From an uncultured bacterium (GTDB lineage Bacteria; DRYD01): 64,000 nucleotides of DNA. The stretch spans positions 42,827 through 106,826 of the forward strand of contig CAKZQG010000026.1 of NCBI GenBank assembly GCA_937139605.1, read 5' to 3'. Below, piece by piece: positions 53,567-62,981 of this stretch (the stretch's first letter is position 1; each line of letters opens with the position of its first letter). A model generated the notes under the pieces. The model was not told the origin of the DNA. It was given only the letters and a program-made list of their open reading frames with translations, and searched no databases. A program made the translations under genes and the position numbers.

Positions 53567-55264
53567 ATGAAGAAACATAAAGAATTTGAAAAAGTATTTA
53601 AGAAAAGGGTTTCTATAGTTTTTTATTGTTCTGTTTTATTTTGTTTGATAATAGTTTATAAATTGGTATATATTCATATAATAAATAGGGATTTTTATAT
53701 AAAGAAAGCCCAGAATCAAAGTATAGGGAAAATAGAATTACATGCTTTTAGAGGCAGAATTTTAGATAGGAATAATTTAGTATTAGCTTATTCTATTCCG
53801 TCATACAGTATCGCTATTAGACCTACTTTAATTAATAATGAAAAAGAAATAGATTATATTCTCGATACTTTAAAAAATTTAAATATTAATCCTTATTTAA
53901 CAAAAAGTGAGATATTAAAATTAAGGGATCAAAGGGTACCATTTGCGTGGTTGTCTCGTAAAACTATCGAAAATTATAACTATAGCCAATTGTTTAGTTT
54001 TTTTAATAATTTTAATTCAGTTGAAATAGTTAGAGAACCAAGCGGTAAAAGAATTTATAATTTTAAAGATTTAACAGATATTATAGGTATAGTGGATATA
54101 GACGAAAAGGGAATAGAAGGATTAGAATTATATTTAGATAAAAATAGTAAAATAAAGGGGCAGGATGGGTATTATATTTTACAATTTGATGGGCAAGGAA
54201 ATCCAATTTATACTAAAGTAATCGATTATAAAAAACCTATTGATGGTCAAGATATAACTTTGTCTATAGATGCTAAGCTACAAACAGCTTTATCTAATTT
54301 AGCTTATCAGAAATTGCTAGAACATCATGCTAAAGAAGTTTCAGTAGTTGTAGCTAATAAGTATGGAGAGATTTTAGCATGTGTTAGTCAAGAAAAAGAA
54401 CATATTAACTTTAGGGTTAATGCTATAGGTAAGATGTATGAACCAGGATCTATTTTTAAGATTTTTACTATTGTTAGTGCTTTAGATAGTGGGATTTCTC
54501 CTGATAAGAAGTTCTTTAGTGGTCCTAGTATTGTTGTAGATGGTTGGACTATTTCTAATGCAGATGATGGATTATATACATCTGGCCAAGAAAACTTAGA
54601 AGATATTCTTACTTACTCTTTTAATGTAGGTACTGTTTCTGTTATGAAAGAACTTGGGACTAAGAAATTTATTGAATATTTATATAAATTAGGGTTTTAT
54701 GAGTTTAGTGGAGTAGAACACCCTTCTGATGTTAAACCTTTAATTGGGGATTTAACTAATGAACCTATGGTTAGGTTTGCTACTATTTCCTTTGGCCAAG
54801 GTATTGCTATTAGCCCTTTACATATTACTAAATTAATGACAATAATAGCCAATGGAGGGTATAAAGTTAATCTAACTTTTATTAAAGATAAAAACAAGGA
54901 TTATAAAAAGAATTTAAAAGTATTAAATGATTATGCTATTAAAGAGATTCGGAAGTATTTAAGGAGTGTGGTAGTAAGAGGGACAGGTAAGAAAGCGGAA
55001 GTAGAGGGATATTTTTGTGCAGGCAAAACTGGGACTGCTCAAATGGTTTCAGATAAAGGAGGCTATGAGCCAGGTAAGTATGCGGCTTCTTTTGTCGGAT
55101 TTTTCCCTTATTTTGATCCACAATATATTATATTTGTTGTAGTTAAAGAGCCTGTTGGAATGTATTATGGTGGACAAGTGGCTGCTCCTATTTTCCATCA
55201 AACCGTACTAACTCTAATTAGCATCTATAATATTAAACCTTTTTATGATAATTATAGAAATTAA
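53567..55264 (+). CDS. Class B penicillin-binding protein (FtsI/PBP2-like transpeptidase)
   Basis: 565 residues: one N-terminal membrane anchor (about 15-37), the PBP dimer domain (about 50-220) with HAFRGRILDRNNLVLAYS, and the transpeptidase (about 235-555). Active-site motifs are intact: SxxK in EPGSIFKIFT near residue 298, SxN in YSFNVGTV near residue 350, KTG in AGKTGTAQMV near residue 487. There are no PASTA repeats. Lack of mraZ-mraW-ftsL-mur neighbours leaves FtsI (division) versus PBP2 (elongation) undecided; the length and GRILDRN start favour FtsI. HMG-CoA reductase follows after 38 bases. Confidence 0.93.
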   Translation: MKKHKEFEKVFKKRVSIVFYCSVLFCLIIVYKLVYIHIINRDFYIKKAQNQSIGKIELHAFRGRILDRNNLVLAYSIPSYSIAIRPTLINNEKEIDYILDTLKNLNINPYLTKSEILKLRDQRVPFAWLSRKTIENYNYSQLFSFFNNFNSVEIVREPSGKRIYNFKDLTDIIGIVDIDEKGIEGLELYLDKNSKIKGQDGYYILQFDGQGNPIYTKVIDYKKPIDGQDITLSIDAKLQTALSNLAYQKLLEHHAKEVSVVVANKYGEILACVSQEKEHINFRVNAIGKMYEPGSIFKIFTIVSALDSGISPDKKFFSGPSIVVDGWTISNADDGLYTSGQENLEDILTYSFNVGTVSVMKELGTKKFIEYLYKLGFYEFSGVEHPSDVKPLIGDLTNEPMVRFATISFGQGIAISPLHITKLMTIIANGGYKVNLTFIKDKNKDYKKNLKVLNDYAIKEIRKYLRSVVVRGTGKKAEVEGYFCAGKTGTAQMVSDKGGYEPGKYAASFVGFFPYFDPQYIIFVVVKEPVGMYYGGQVAAPIFHQTVLTLISIYNIKPFYDNYRN

Positions 55265-55302
55265 AATTAGATAATTTTGAAACAAATGTATTTTACAATA
55301 TT

Positions 55303-56580
55303 ATGGCTGTTTTTAGAAATAAAATACAGAAAATAATAGAAAAATTCTCTAATCTAAATTTAGAAGAATTAGAACAAAAATTAAATGAATTTAATTTTGA
55401 AGAACTTTCTTCTTTAAAACTTCCTAATATGTCTTCCTTAGAAAAAAAAGATATAGAAAAAAGAATAGATTTTATTCAAAATTTTTCTAAAACTCAATTG
55501 AAATATCTTATAGATAATGCTAATATAGATAACTTAGACATATTTAAAGGGAATATAGAGAATTATATTGGTTTAGCGAAAGTACCTATTGGTTTAGTTG
55601 GACCTTTAAAGGTTAAAGGGCTAAATGCTAAGGGTGTATTTTTTGTACCTATGGCTACTACGGAAGGTGCTTTAGTAGCTTCATATACTCGGGGTTCTAT
55701 TATTACTTATTTATCTGGCGGGATATATTCTGCGGTTTTAGTAGAAAGAGTTTCTAGAGCTCCAGCTTTTAAGTTTTTAAATCTTATTCAAGCAGGAAAA
55801 TTCACCTTATGGGCTTTTCAACAATTTGAAAAATTCAAAGAGATTACTAAATATAATTCTAAGCATGCTAATTTGGAGGATATGTTAGTTAATATTACGG
55901 GGAATATTGTTTATTTGAGTTTAGATTTTACCACAGGTGATGCTGCAGGACAAAATATGGTAACTATTATAACTGATGAAATATGTAGATTTATATTAGC
56001 TAATAGTCCAGTTAAGCCAATTTCATTTTTTATAGAAAGTAATTTATCAGGTGATAAGAAAGCTTCTTATTTATCTTATATGTTTGTTAGGGGTAAGAAG
56101 GTGGTAGCTGAAGCGGTTATAGATGCTAAATTAATTAAGAAATTTTTAAATACTACAGCTGAGAAGATAAACGAGTATGTTAATTTATCGACGATAGCGG
56201 GGATGCAGAGTGGGACTTTAGGGGCTCAGGGGCATTATGCTAATGCTTTAGCAGCTATTTTTATAGCTACTGGTCAAGATGTTGCGTGTGTTTCAGAATC
56301 TGCTGTCGGGATTACTCGTACCGAACTAATTGGAAATGATTTATATATTAATGTTAATATCCCTAATTTGATAGTGGGTAGTGTTGGAGGAGGTACGTCG
56401 TTGCCTACTCAAAAAGAATGTTTAGAGATTATGAATTGTTATGGAGATTCTAATGCTAATAAACTTGCAGAGATTATAGGTGCTACTGTTTTAGCAGGTG
56501 AATTATCTTTAATAGGTTCGATTGCCGCTAATGATTTCGCAAAAGCTCATAAAAAATATCGCAAAAAAATCTCTAATTAA
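55303..56580 (+). CDS. HMG-CoA reductase-family protein
   Basis: A 425-residue enzyme of the 3-hydroxy-3-methylglutaryl-CoA reductase family, which makes mevalonate. The catalytic pattern is present: ENYIGLAKVPIGLVGPL near residue 85, VPMATTEGALVAS with the catalytic Glu near residue 119, SGDKKASYL with the Lys near residue 247, GQDVACVSES with the Asp near residue 324, and FAKAHKKYRKK with the His near the C-terminus. GDAAGQNM replaces the GDAMGMNM of animal enzymes. Other mevalonate genes are not in the window. It is coupled to a BtaA-like gene, 21 bases downstream. Confidence 0.88.
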   Translation: MAVFRNKIQKIIEKFSNLNLEELEQKLNEFNFEELSSLKLPNMSSLEKKDIEKRIDFIQNFSKTQLKYLIDNANIDNLDIFKGNIENYIGLAKVPIGLVGPLKVKGLNAKGVFFVPMATTEGALVASYTRGSIITYLSGGIYSAVLVERVSRAPAFKFLNLIQAGKFTLWAFQQFEKFKEITKYNSKHANLEDMLVNITGNIVYLSLDFTTGDAAGQNMVTIITDEICRFILANSPVKPISFFIESNLSGDKKASYLSYMFVRGKKVVAEAVIDAKLIKKFLNTTAEKINEYVNLSTIAGMQSGTLGAQGHYANALAAIFIATGQDVACVSESAVGITRTELIGNDLYINVNIPNLIVGSVGGGTSLPTQKECLEIMNCYGDSNANKLAEIIGATVLAGELSLIGSIAANDFAKAHKKYRKKISN

Positions 56581-56601
56581 TATATACTTAAAATATTTTT
56601 T

Positions 56602-57678
56602 ATGGTTAAAGATTATATTCATTATTCTAATTGTTGGGAAGATACGGATATTTTAATAACAGCATTTGATTTAAAAGATAATGTTCAAAAGAACTATTTA
56701 TCTATAGCTTCAGCAGGGGATAATACTTTTGCTATCCTCTCTTTTAATCCTTCTTTGGTTTTAGCTGTTGATTTTAATTTAGCTCAAATTGCTTTAGTTG
56801 AATTGAAAAAAATTGTTATTCAAAAATTAGATTATGAGCAAGCTTTAGAGTTCTTGGGAATAAAAAAATCCAATAACCGGTTGGAATTATTTAAAACTTT
56901 AGAAAAATATTTATCTTATGGCTCTTATAATTTCTTTTTAAAAAATAATAAAATTATATTAAATGGAGTTATTCATGCTGGTAAATTTGAAAAATATTTT
57001 AATATATTTAGAAAATATATTTTAAAGTGGTTTTTGGATTATGATAAAGTTGATAGATTTATGGAAGATATTAATTTAAGGAGGGATTTTTTTTATAAAA
57101 AAGTTAATTCTAAATTAGGGAGGTTTATTTTTAGGGTATTTTTTAGTAATGAAATTATGGGATTAATAGGAAGAAATAAAAATTTTTTTAAGTATTCTAA
57201 AGTTAATTTATCTCAAGAGATACTAGACAGGATAGAAGCTGGATTAATATTTACTGAAACTAAAGAGAATTCTTATTTAGAGTATATTCTTAAAGGGAAC
57301 TTTGAAAAAAATTTACCTTATTATTTAAAGCCTAACGTGTTTTATAAATTAAAAAATATATTAAATGATAATACTGAAAAGCTTATAATTTATCATGGTT
57401 CTTTATATGATGCTCTTGAAAGTTTTAAAAGCATAAAGTTTGATGGGTTTAATTTATCTGATGTTTTTGAGTATATGGCTACTAATGATTACTTAAGGCA
57501 TCTTCAAAAAATAAAAGAAGTAGCTAATAAAAAAGCGATTTTACTTTATTGGAATATGCTTGTTGATAGATTTCAAAACATTGACGGGATTGTTGATCTA
57601 ATTGATTTAGCTTCTAATTTATTTAAAAATAATCAATCGTTTTTTTATAGAAGACTTGTTATTCAACAAATAGAATAA
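56602..57678 (+). CDS. BtaA-like (DUF3419) SAM:diacylglycerol aminocarboxypropyltransferase family
   Basis: 358 residues of the DUF3419 family. YSNCWEDTDIL at residue 7, LSIASAGDNTFAIL near residue 33 and VLAVDFNLAQIAL near residue 53 form the SAM-binding start typical of BtaA. FDGFNLSDVFEYM near residue 286 is a second conserved block. BtaA moves the 3-amino-3-carboxypropyl group of SAM to diacylglycerol, the first step of betaine-lipid synthesis. The methyltransferase BtaB is not adjacent, so the product here may be the unmethylated homoserine lipid or something else. Family certain, reaction inferred. Confidence 0.82.
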   Translation: MVKDYIHYSNCWEDTDILITAFDLKDNVQKNYLSIASAGDNTFAILSFNPSLVLAVDFNLAQIALVELKKIVIQKLDYEQALEFLGIKKSNNRLELFKTLEKYLSYGSYNFFLKNNKIILNGVIHAGKFEKYFNIFRKYILKWFLDYDKVDRFMEDINLRRDFFYKKVNSKLGRFIFRVFFSNEIMGLIGRNKNFFKYSKVNLSQEILDRIEAGLIFTETKENSYLEYILKGNFEKNLPYYLKPNVFYKLKNILNDNTEKLIIYHGSLYDALESFKSIKFDGFNLSDVFEYMATNDYLRHLQKIKEVANKKAILLYWNMLVDRFQNIDGIVDLIDLASNLFKNNQSFFYRRLVIQQIE

Positions 57679-57838
57679 AAAATTATAGTTTTATATAAAA
57701 TAAAACAAACGATTTTTTTATGTTTTTACCTTTGACATGTTTTTTAATGAAGGATTTTTCTTTTTTTTTGAAGAAATATTATAAAAATAAAATAAAATAA
57801 AAAATAGAAAAACATAAAACCAAGGAGAAAAAAGGAAT
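57679..57838. other. Intergenic, AT-rich
   Basis: Between the BtaA-like gene and the lipoprotein gene on the same strand. A strong ribosome site (AAGGAG) near 57822 precedes the lipoprotein. No other element recognised. Confidence 0.35.
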
Positions 57839-59287
57839 ATGAGAACTTATGTATTATGGGCTTTTATTATTATTCTAATTGGTATTATGTTTAATATAAT
57901 TTCCTGTGGTTCTTGTGATAACAAGTTTATTGGATATTATGGTTTAATTGGGAATTCAGGTGGTAGTGGAGGTGGAGGAAACTTAGGAAGTGGTGGAGCA
58001 GTTAATATTTGGGCTCAAGATCTAAATCAAGGAGGCTGGGTAGTTTTATCTAACGTGTATAAAGGTGGTATTTTTGATGGAATTAATTATTATCTTTCTG
58101 GTTTTCAAGAAGATACTACTAAAAAATACGCGATAGTAAAATTAAATCCCGATTTAACTTTAAATTACGGAAAATATTACACTGTTTCGGGTTCCACTGA
58201 TATTGGCTTAACTAATCTTTATTTTAATCCAAATGATAGTACAAAGTTATATGTTGGTGGCTGGCATAATGGGGCTGCCGGTAATGGAATAATAGCAGAA
58301 ATAGATAAAAATACTGGAAATTTAACTATCATTAAAGCATATTCTAATACTGGTTCAATTAATTTAATAACAGATTCTACGCATTTGTATGGAGTAAGTG
58401 TAAATGGATATATAATGAAGTTAAATTTAAGTGATTTAAGTATAGTAGATTCTAAACAAATAAATGGTTATAATTTTAGTAGTATATCTCAAAATAATAG
58501 TTATATAGCTACTTATAATGTTAATTCTTCTTCTTATGGAGTAGTTGCTGTAAAAAAGGATTTTAGTTCAGCAACTTTGTTTAAAACTAATGGTAATCAA
58601 AATCAAGTTCCACTAATAGATAGTGATAATAATATGTATTTAATAGATAAATCTACCGATAATAATCTTGTTATTGCTAAGATCAATTTAAATGATAATA
58701 GTTTAGATATTTCTAAGGAATATACATTAAGTTTAACAAGTGCTTATTATTCTGGAATATTTTTGGATGATGGGAGTATGCTAGTTGCTATAGAATCAAC
58801 TGATCTTAGCAATAGGTTTTTACAGTTTTTTAAAATCAATAGGAATGATCTAAGTTTAGTTAGTAAAGTAAGAGTACTTCCTAAACAGCAGTTATCAGGT
58901 AATTATCCAATAGAAAGTATTGAATCAATGACGTTATTTACAGATTTTAGTGGTGGGTTCTTTGCTGCTGGGATATTACATTGGGATATATCTGAAGGTG
59001 ATGTTTCTATATCCCTGGACATAGGTTATGCCTTGAAAATGCCATCTAACTTTAACTTAGATCCTAATAATTGTGTATTTAATACCACATATAATATACC
59101 AATTAATAGTGCGAATTATAATTACAATATTGATTATACAAATATGAATTTAGATAATAGTAATTTAAATTTAAATGAAATATCTTCATTAAGTTTAAGT
59201 TCGAAGGATCTAAACACTTTTGTAGGATGTATAGATTCTAGTAATCCAAATATACTGAATAAAACCATTCAAAAAAACAAAAAATAA
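57839..59287 (+). CDS. Lipoprotein with beta-propeller-like repeats, paralogue of 23508-24809
   Basis: 482 residues. A lipoprotein signal peptide ends at the lipobox IISC (Cys near residue 23), followed by a Gly/Ser-rich linker (GGSGGGGNLGSGG). The rest has repeated strand blocks: YYLSGFQ, AIVKLNPDLTLNYGKYYT, GLTNLYF, LYVGGWHNG, EIDKNTGNLTI and LYGVSVNGYIMKL, matching the gene at 23.5 kb block for block. It is probably a propeller on the outer surface of a membrane. The C-terminal 60 residues (NYNYNIDYTNMNLDNSN) are Asn-rich and low in complexity. Function unknown. Confidence 0.82.
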   Translation: MRTYVLWAFIIILIGIMFNIISCGSCDNKFIGYYGLIGNSGGSGGGGNLGSGGAVNIWAQDLNQGGWVVLSNVYKGGIFDGINYYLSGFQEDTTKKYAIVKLNPDLTLNYGKYYTVSGSTDIGLTNLYFNPNDSTKLYVGGWHNGAAGNGIIAEIDKNTGNLTIIKAYSNTGSINLITDSTHLYGVSVNGYIMKLNLSDLSIVDSKQINGYNFSSISQNNSYIATYNVNSSSYGVVAVKKDFSSATLFKTNGNQNQVPLIDSDNNMYLIDKSTDNNLVIAKINLNDNSLDISKEYTLSLTSAYYSGIFLDDGSMLVAIESTDLSNRFLQFFKINRNDLSLVSKVRVLPKQQLSGNYPIESIESMTLFTDFSGGFFAAGILHWDISEGDVSISLDIGYALKMPSNFNLDPNNCVFNTTYNIPINSANYNYNIDYTNMNLDNSNLNLNEISSLSLSSKDLNTFVGCIDSSNPNILNKTIQKNKK

Positions 59288-59392
59288 ATAATTAAAAAAT
59301 AAATAATTGCTTTTTTGATGTTTTAAAAAGCTTTCTAAAAGCATTTTTATGCTGATTGATGATAAAATGTTTTTATTTTTGATTTTTAGAAT

Positions 59393-60226
59393 TTAAGAAT
59401 TAATGATATTAAAAATAGAGATTAAATTTTCATTATTTAAGTTAATTGCTCTTTGTTGGAGTATGGAATTTATCAACACATTATAATTTTTTAGTTTTTC
59501 TATTTCAGTAGTTGTTAAAATATTAATTAGTTTTTTATTTTTATTTTTGTATATTTTATCAAGGAATTTGTATAGTTTGTTTATATAATTTTTATCGAAT
59601 TCTTTTTTTTTGTTTAAAGATATTATTTGGCTAAACACTTTTGGTTGAGGAGTGTAATATTTCGGATGAATTATAAAATGATATTCTATATTATAGATCA
59701 TATTTAAAATCAAGCTTTGCGCATTATTTAATGATTTTATTTTATCTACTACTTCCTTTTGTAAATTTAAAATAATTAAAGCCAACTTTTTGTTATAATC
59801 TATTATTTTTCTTAAAACTATACCTGTTATATAGAATGGGATATTTCCTATTAGTATTAAGTTTTCAAATTTATTTAAGTCTATCTTTTCAAATGGGGTA
59901 TTTATTATTTCTATTTTTTTATCTAGGTATAAATTGTTAAAGGTCTTGTTTTCAGTTATTTTTAGTTCTAATTTTTTTATTAATCTGTAATCTATTTCAT
60001 TTAATAGGATTTTATCAAATGGGGTGTTAGTTTTTATTAGTTTATTTAGTAAAGTGAAAGATAGGATTCCGTATGAAGATCCTATTTCTAGGATTGTGAT
60101 TTGTTTTAGGTTTTGGTTGGTTAATTCTTTTATTTTTTCTATTATTATTGATGCTATGTTATCAAGGATAGTAGGATCATTAATAAAATGTTGTCCTAAG
60201 GATTTTCTATGTTTTATTGGTAGCAT
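59393..60226 (-). CDS. rsmA: 16S rRNA dimethyladenosine transferase RsmA (KsgA)
   Basis: 277 residues. SLGQHFINDPTILDNIA at residue 9 is the KsgA start. The SAM site reads LEIGSSYGILSFTL near residue 47 (GPGxG in most homologues, here GSSYG). The catalytic GNIPFYIT near residue 128 matches the N-x-P-[YF] motif. It dimethylates A1518 and A1519 of 16S rRNA late in 30S assembly. Starts 8 bases after the GH57 gene stop in the same direction and converges on the lipoprotein gene. Confidence 0.93.
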   Translation of the reverse strand: MLPIKHRKSLGQHFINDPTILDNIASIIIEKIKELTNQNLKQITILEIGSSYGILSFTLLNKLIKTNTPFDKILLNEIDYRLIKKLELKITENKTFNNLYLDKKIEIINTPFEKIDLNKFENLILIGNIPFYITGIVLRKIIDYNKKLALIILNLQKEVVDKIKSLNNAQSLILNMIYNIEYHFIIHPKYYTPQPKVFSQIISLNKKKEFDKNYINKLYKFLDKIYKNKNKKLINILTTTEIEKLKNYNVLINSILQQRAINLNNENLISIFNIINS

Positions 60227-60234
60227 CTTAGTTT

Positions 60235-62757
60235 TTATATATTAATTATTCTTATTTTAAGGTAATTAGCTAATTCTATTATACATTCATTTATTTTTAT
60301 TAAATAATTTTTAAAACTAAAATTTGGGTTTTTAACATTGTCTTTATAGAAATTATGGAATGTTTTGTAATATAGGTTATAAAATTTATTTTGTGCTTTC
60401 CAGAGGTTTAAGTTAATATTTAAATTCTGTGCTAAATCCAATAGTTTTTTTATAATATTTAAATTATTTTTTATATTATTTAATTTTGTTATTAAGATTT
60501 CTTCTTTGTTAGTTTTTTCGAATTCTATTGATAGAATGTTAGAAAATTCTTTAAAGTTATTTGTTATTATTTCTATTTTTGAGCTAATTTTATCTATTAT
60601 TAAATTGGAAAGCTTTTCAAAATCTAAGGGGATATTTGTATTATTTAGGTAAAATTTTATTTCTTCTATTTTTTCGTTATTTATTATTTCTTCTTTGATA
60701 AGTTTTTCTAGTTCTATGTCTATTATCAGTTGTAAAATTAAGGATAGTTCTAATGGAATTGGTAGTTTATATTCTATTAAGTTATTTACTATGAATTTAT
60801 TATTGTAAAGTAAATTTTCTAAGACGTTATCAATTTCTTTTATATAAGAATTTATTATTTTATTTACTATTTTTCTTTTTATATTAGGTAAGATGTCTTT
60901 TAGAGTATATACATTTTTAAAATAGGTTTCTATTGAGTTTATTATACCTATTATTTCTAGTTTATTTAAGTAGTTTTTAAAGATTTTAAAAAGTTGAGAA
61001 AAATTTAGTTCTGTTTGGTTTTTTATATTAACACCTATAAATAAGTTCATTCCTGATAAAAATGCTGATATCACTATAAATTCTTTTTCTTCTAAGTATT
61101 TTATATTATTTGCTTTTAGTGAAGCTAATAGGAGTTTGTAATCCTGTTCATTTATTTTTTTTATTTCCTCATAGTAAAAAAGTAAATTATATTTAAATGT
61201 ATTTTCATTAAAGAATTGTTTATTTAGTATATGTGAGGCTATTAGGAGTTCTATGGGGATTGGTTTTATCAAATTAGTAAAAATGTATTTTCCATTTATA
61301 TATTTTGGGTAATTTGATTCTGCTTGTTCTAAGATGTCTAAAAATTTGTTTCTTATATTTTCTATTATTTCTTTGTTAAATACCTCAGAAATTTTGTTTA
61401 GTGCGTATTCTAAGTACTTCATATTTTGGGTAGCTTCTAATCCTGAGATATCGTCAAAAAACCAACCACAACTTGTATAAGCAAATAATATGTTTTTATA
61501 TATTTCTAATAATTTTAATTTTTTTTGGATTTCATTTTCATTTTTATTGTTAAAGTAGTTATATATAAAATCTTTGTAATCATTAAAAGAGGAAAAGTCT
61601 TTAACTTCGAAATCCCTTTTTAGGATTATGTCTATATAGTTTTGTAAGTCTTTAAAGAATTCTTCTTGGGATTTATATGGGGTGTTATTTTGTTTTATTT
61701 GTTTTAGGAATTCGTCTTTTAGGAAGTCTATTGCCTTTCTAAATGGAGTTCGCCATTTTTGGTTAGTATTAGGATCAAATTTACATCCGCAGTCACTTCT
61801 CCATCTCTCTATCCCATGCGCGCAACTCCAGGAAGTGTTATCTATTATTTCTCCTTCATATTCTATGTAATTATTTTTTAGGTAGTATTCTAAATTACTT
61901 ACTTTTACTATGTTAGAATTATTTAGATAGTTTATAGCGAAAGCTAAGCCTAGTTCTCCAAATTTTTTATGATGTCCAAAGGTTTCTCCATCTGTTGCTA
62001 TTAATATCATTGAATTTTCTAAGTTCTTTAATTTATTTAATAAATTATTTGCAAGTTTTTCTCCATTATATAGTGCATCTTTAAATGAGATCTCTGCTGA
62101 TAATTCTTTATCAAATGGGAATACTATTATCTTGTTTCCTGAAGGTAATTTTATTAGGATTGGTTTCCTAGGGATAAAACTATTTTCCCATTCATTTGAG
62201 TTTATTTTTTTTACTCTTTTTATCTGGTGTTCTCCTAGGATAGTAAATTTTATATTATAGTATGCTAATATTTCGAGGGTATTAGTATCTACTGCGGTTT
62301 CACTTAGCCACATTCCTTTGGGGTATCTTTTGAAATGATAATAGAAGTCCTTTATTCCCCAGTATACTTGTAGTTTTTTATCGTTTTCATCGCTTAGGGG
62401 CATTATTATGTGATTATATACTTGTGCTATTGCGTTTCCGCAGCCTTCAAAATGTTTTAGACTTTCTCTGTCTGCTTCTATTATCTTTTGGTATAGTTCA
62501 GGTTTGTATAGTTTTATCCATTTTAGTAATGTCGGGCCAAAGTTAAAGCTCATATATTCTAAGTTATTTATTATTTTTATAATATATCCATATGAATCTA
62601 TTATTCTTGCGAAGGTGTTTGGGATGTAGCATTCGTTTGCAATTCTTTCATTCCAGTTATCAAATGGATATGCGCTTTCTTGGATATCTATTTCTTCGGT
62701 ATATGGGGTTTCTCTGGGTGGCTGATAAAAATGCCCATGAAATATTACATAATTCAT
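60235..62757 (-). CDS. GH57 glycoside hydrolase with C-terminal DUF3536-type domain
   Basis: 840 residues. The catalytic (beta/alpha)7 barrel lies in about 1-400: FHGHFYQPPRE at residue 5, WNERIANECYIPN, KGMWLSETAVDTNTL near residue 148 with the catalytic Glu, and ATDGETFGHHKKFGELG near residue 255 with the general acid. CAHGIERWRSDCGC near residue 310 is a conserved Cys-rich loop. The C-terminal half is helical, as in the large uncharacterised GH57 enzymes. Acts on alpha-glucans (amylase or branching-type chemistry); the exact substrate is unknown. It leads the operon with rsmA and is divergent from the AAA ATPase gene. Confidence 0.88.
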   Translation of the reverse strand: MNYVIFHGHFYQPPRETPYTEEIDIQESAYPFDNWNERIANECYIPNTFARIIDSYGYIIKIINNLEYMSFNFGPTLLKWIKLYKPELYQKIIEADRESLKHFEGCGNAIAQVYNHIIMPLSDENDKKLQVYWGIKDFYYHFKRYPKGMWLSETAVDTNTLEILAYYNIKFTILGEHQIKRVKKINSNEWENSFIPRKPILIKLPSGNKIIVFPFDKELSAEISFKDALYNGEKLANNLLNKLKNLENSMILIATDGETFGHHKKFGELGLAFAINYLNNSNIVKVSNLEYYLKNNYIEYEGEIIDNTSWSCAHGIERWRSDCGCKFDPNTNQKWRTPFRKAIDFLKDEFLKQIKQNNTPYKSQEEFFKDLQNYIDIILKRDFEVKDFSSFNDYKDFIYNYFNNKNENEIQKKLKLLEIYKNILFAYTSCGWFFDDISGLEATQNMKYLEYALNKISEVFNKEIIENIRNKFLDILEQAESNYPKYINGKYIFTNLIKPIPIELLIASHILNKQFFNENTFKYNLLFYYEEIKKINEQDYKLLLASLKANNIKYLEEKEFIVISAFLSGMNLFIGVNIKNQTELNFSQLFKIFKNYLNKLEIIGIINSIETYFKNVYTLKDILPNIKRKIVNKIINSYIKEIDNVLENLLYNNKFIVNNLIEYKLPIPLELSLILQLIIDIELEKLIKEEIINNEKIEEIKFYLNNTNIPLDFEKLSNLIIDKISSKIEIITNNFKEFSNILSIEFEKTNKEEILITKLNNIKNNLNIIKKLLDLAQNLNINLNLWKAQNKFYNLYYKTFHNFYKDNVKNPNFSFKNYLIKINECIIELANYLKIRIINI

Positions 62758-62981
62758 ATCATTTTTACCCCATTTTTTATTTATTTTCTTATTTATTTAT
62801 TTTTTTCTACATATTTTCTATTTTTCTTTCTTTATTTTTTATATTTTTTTTTAGTTTGAATGAATTTTTTTAGAGCTAGATTTTCATTATTGAATAAATA
62901 ATTAACTAATGAAAAAGGATAATATTTAAGATTAATTTAAATATTAATTAGACAATGTTTATTTAAAAAGGGGTGCTTTTT
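62758..62981. other. Divergent intergenic region
   Basis: 224 bases between the GH57 gene (minus) and the AAA ATPase gene (plus). The left part is a T-rich tract. AAGGGG near 62968 is the ribosome site of the ATPase gene. Both promoters should be here; I cannot place them. Confidence 0.4.
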
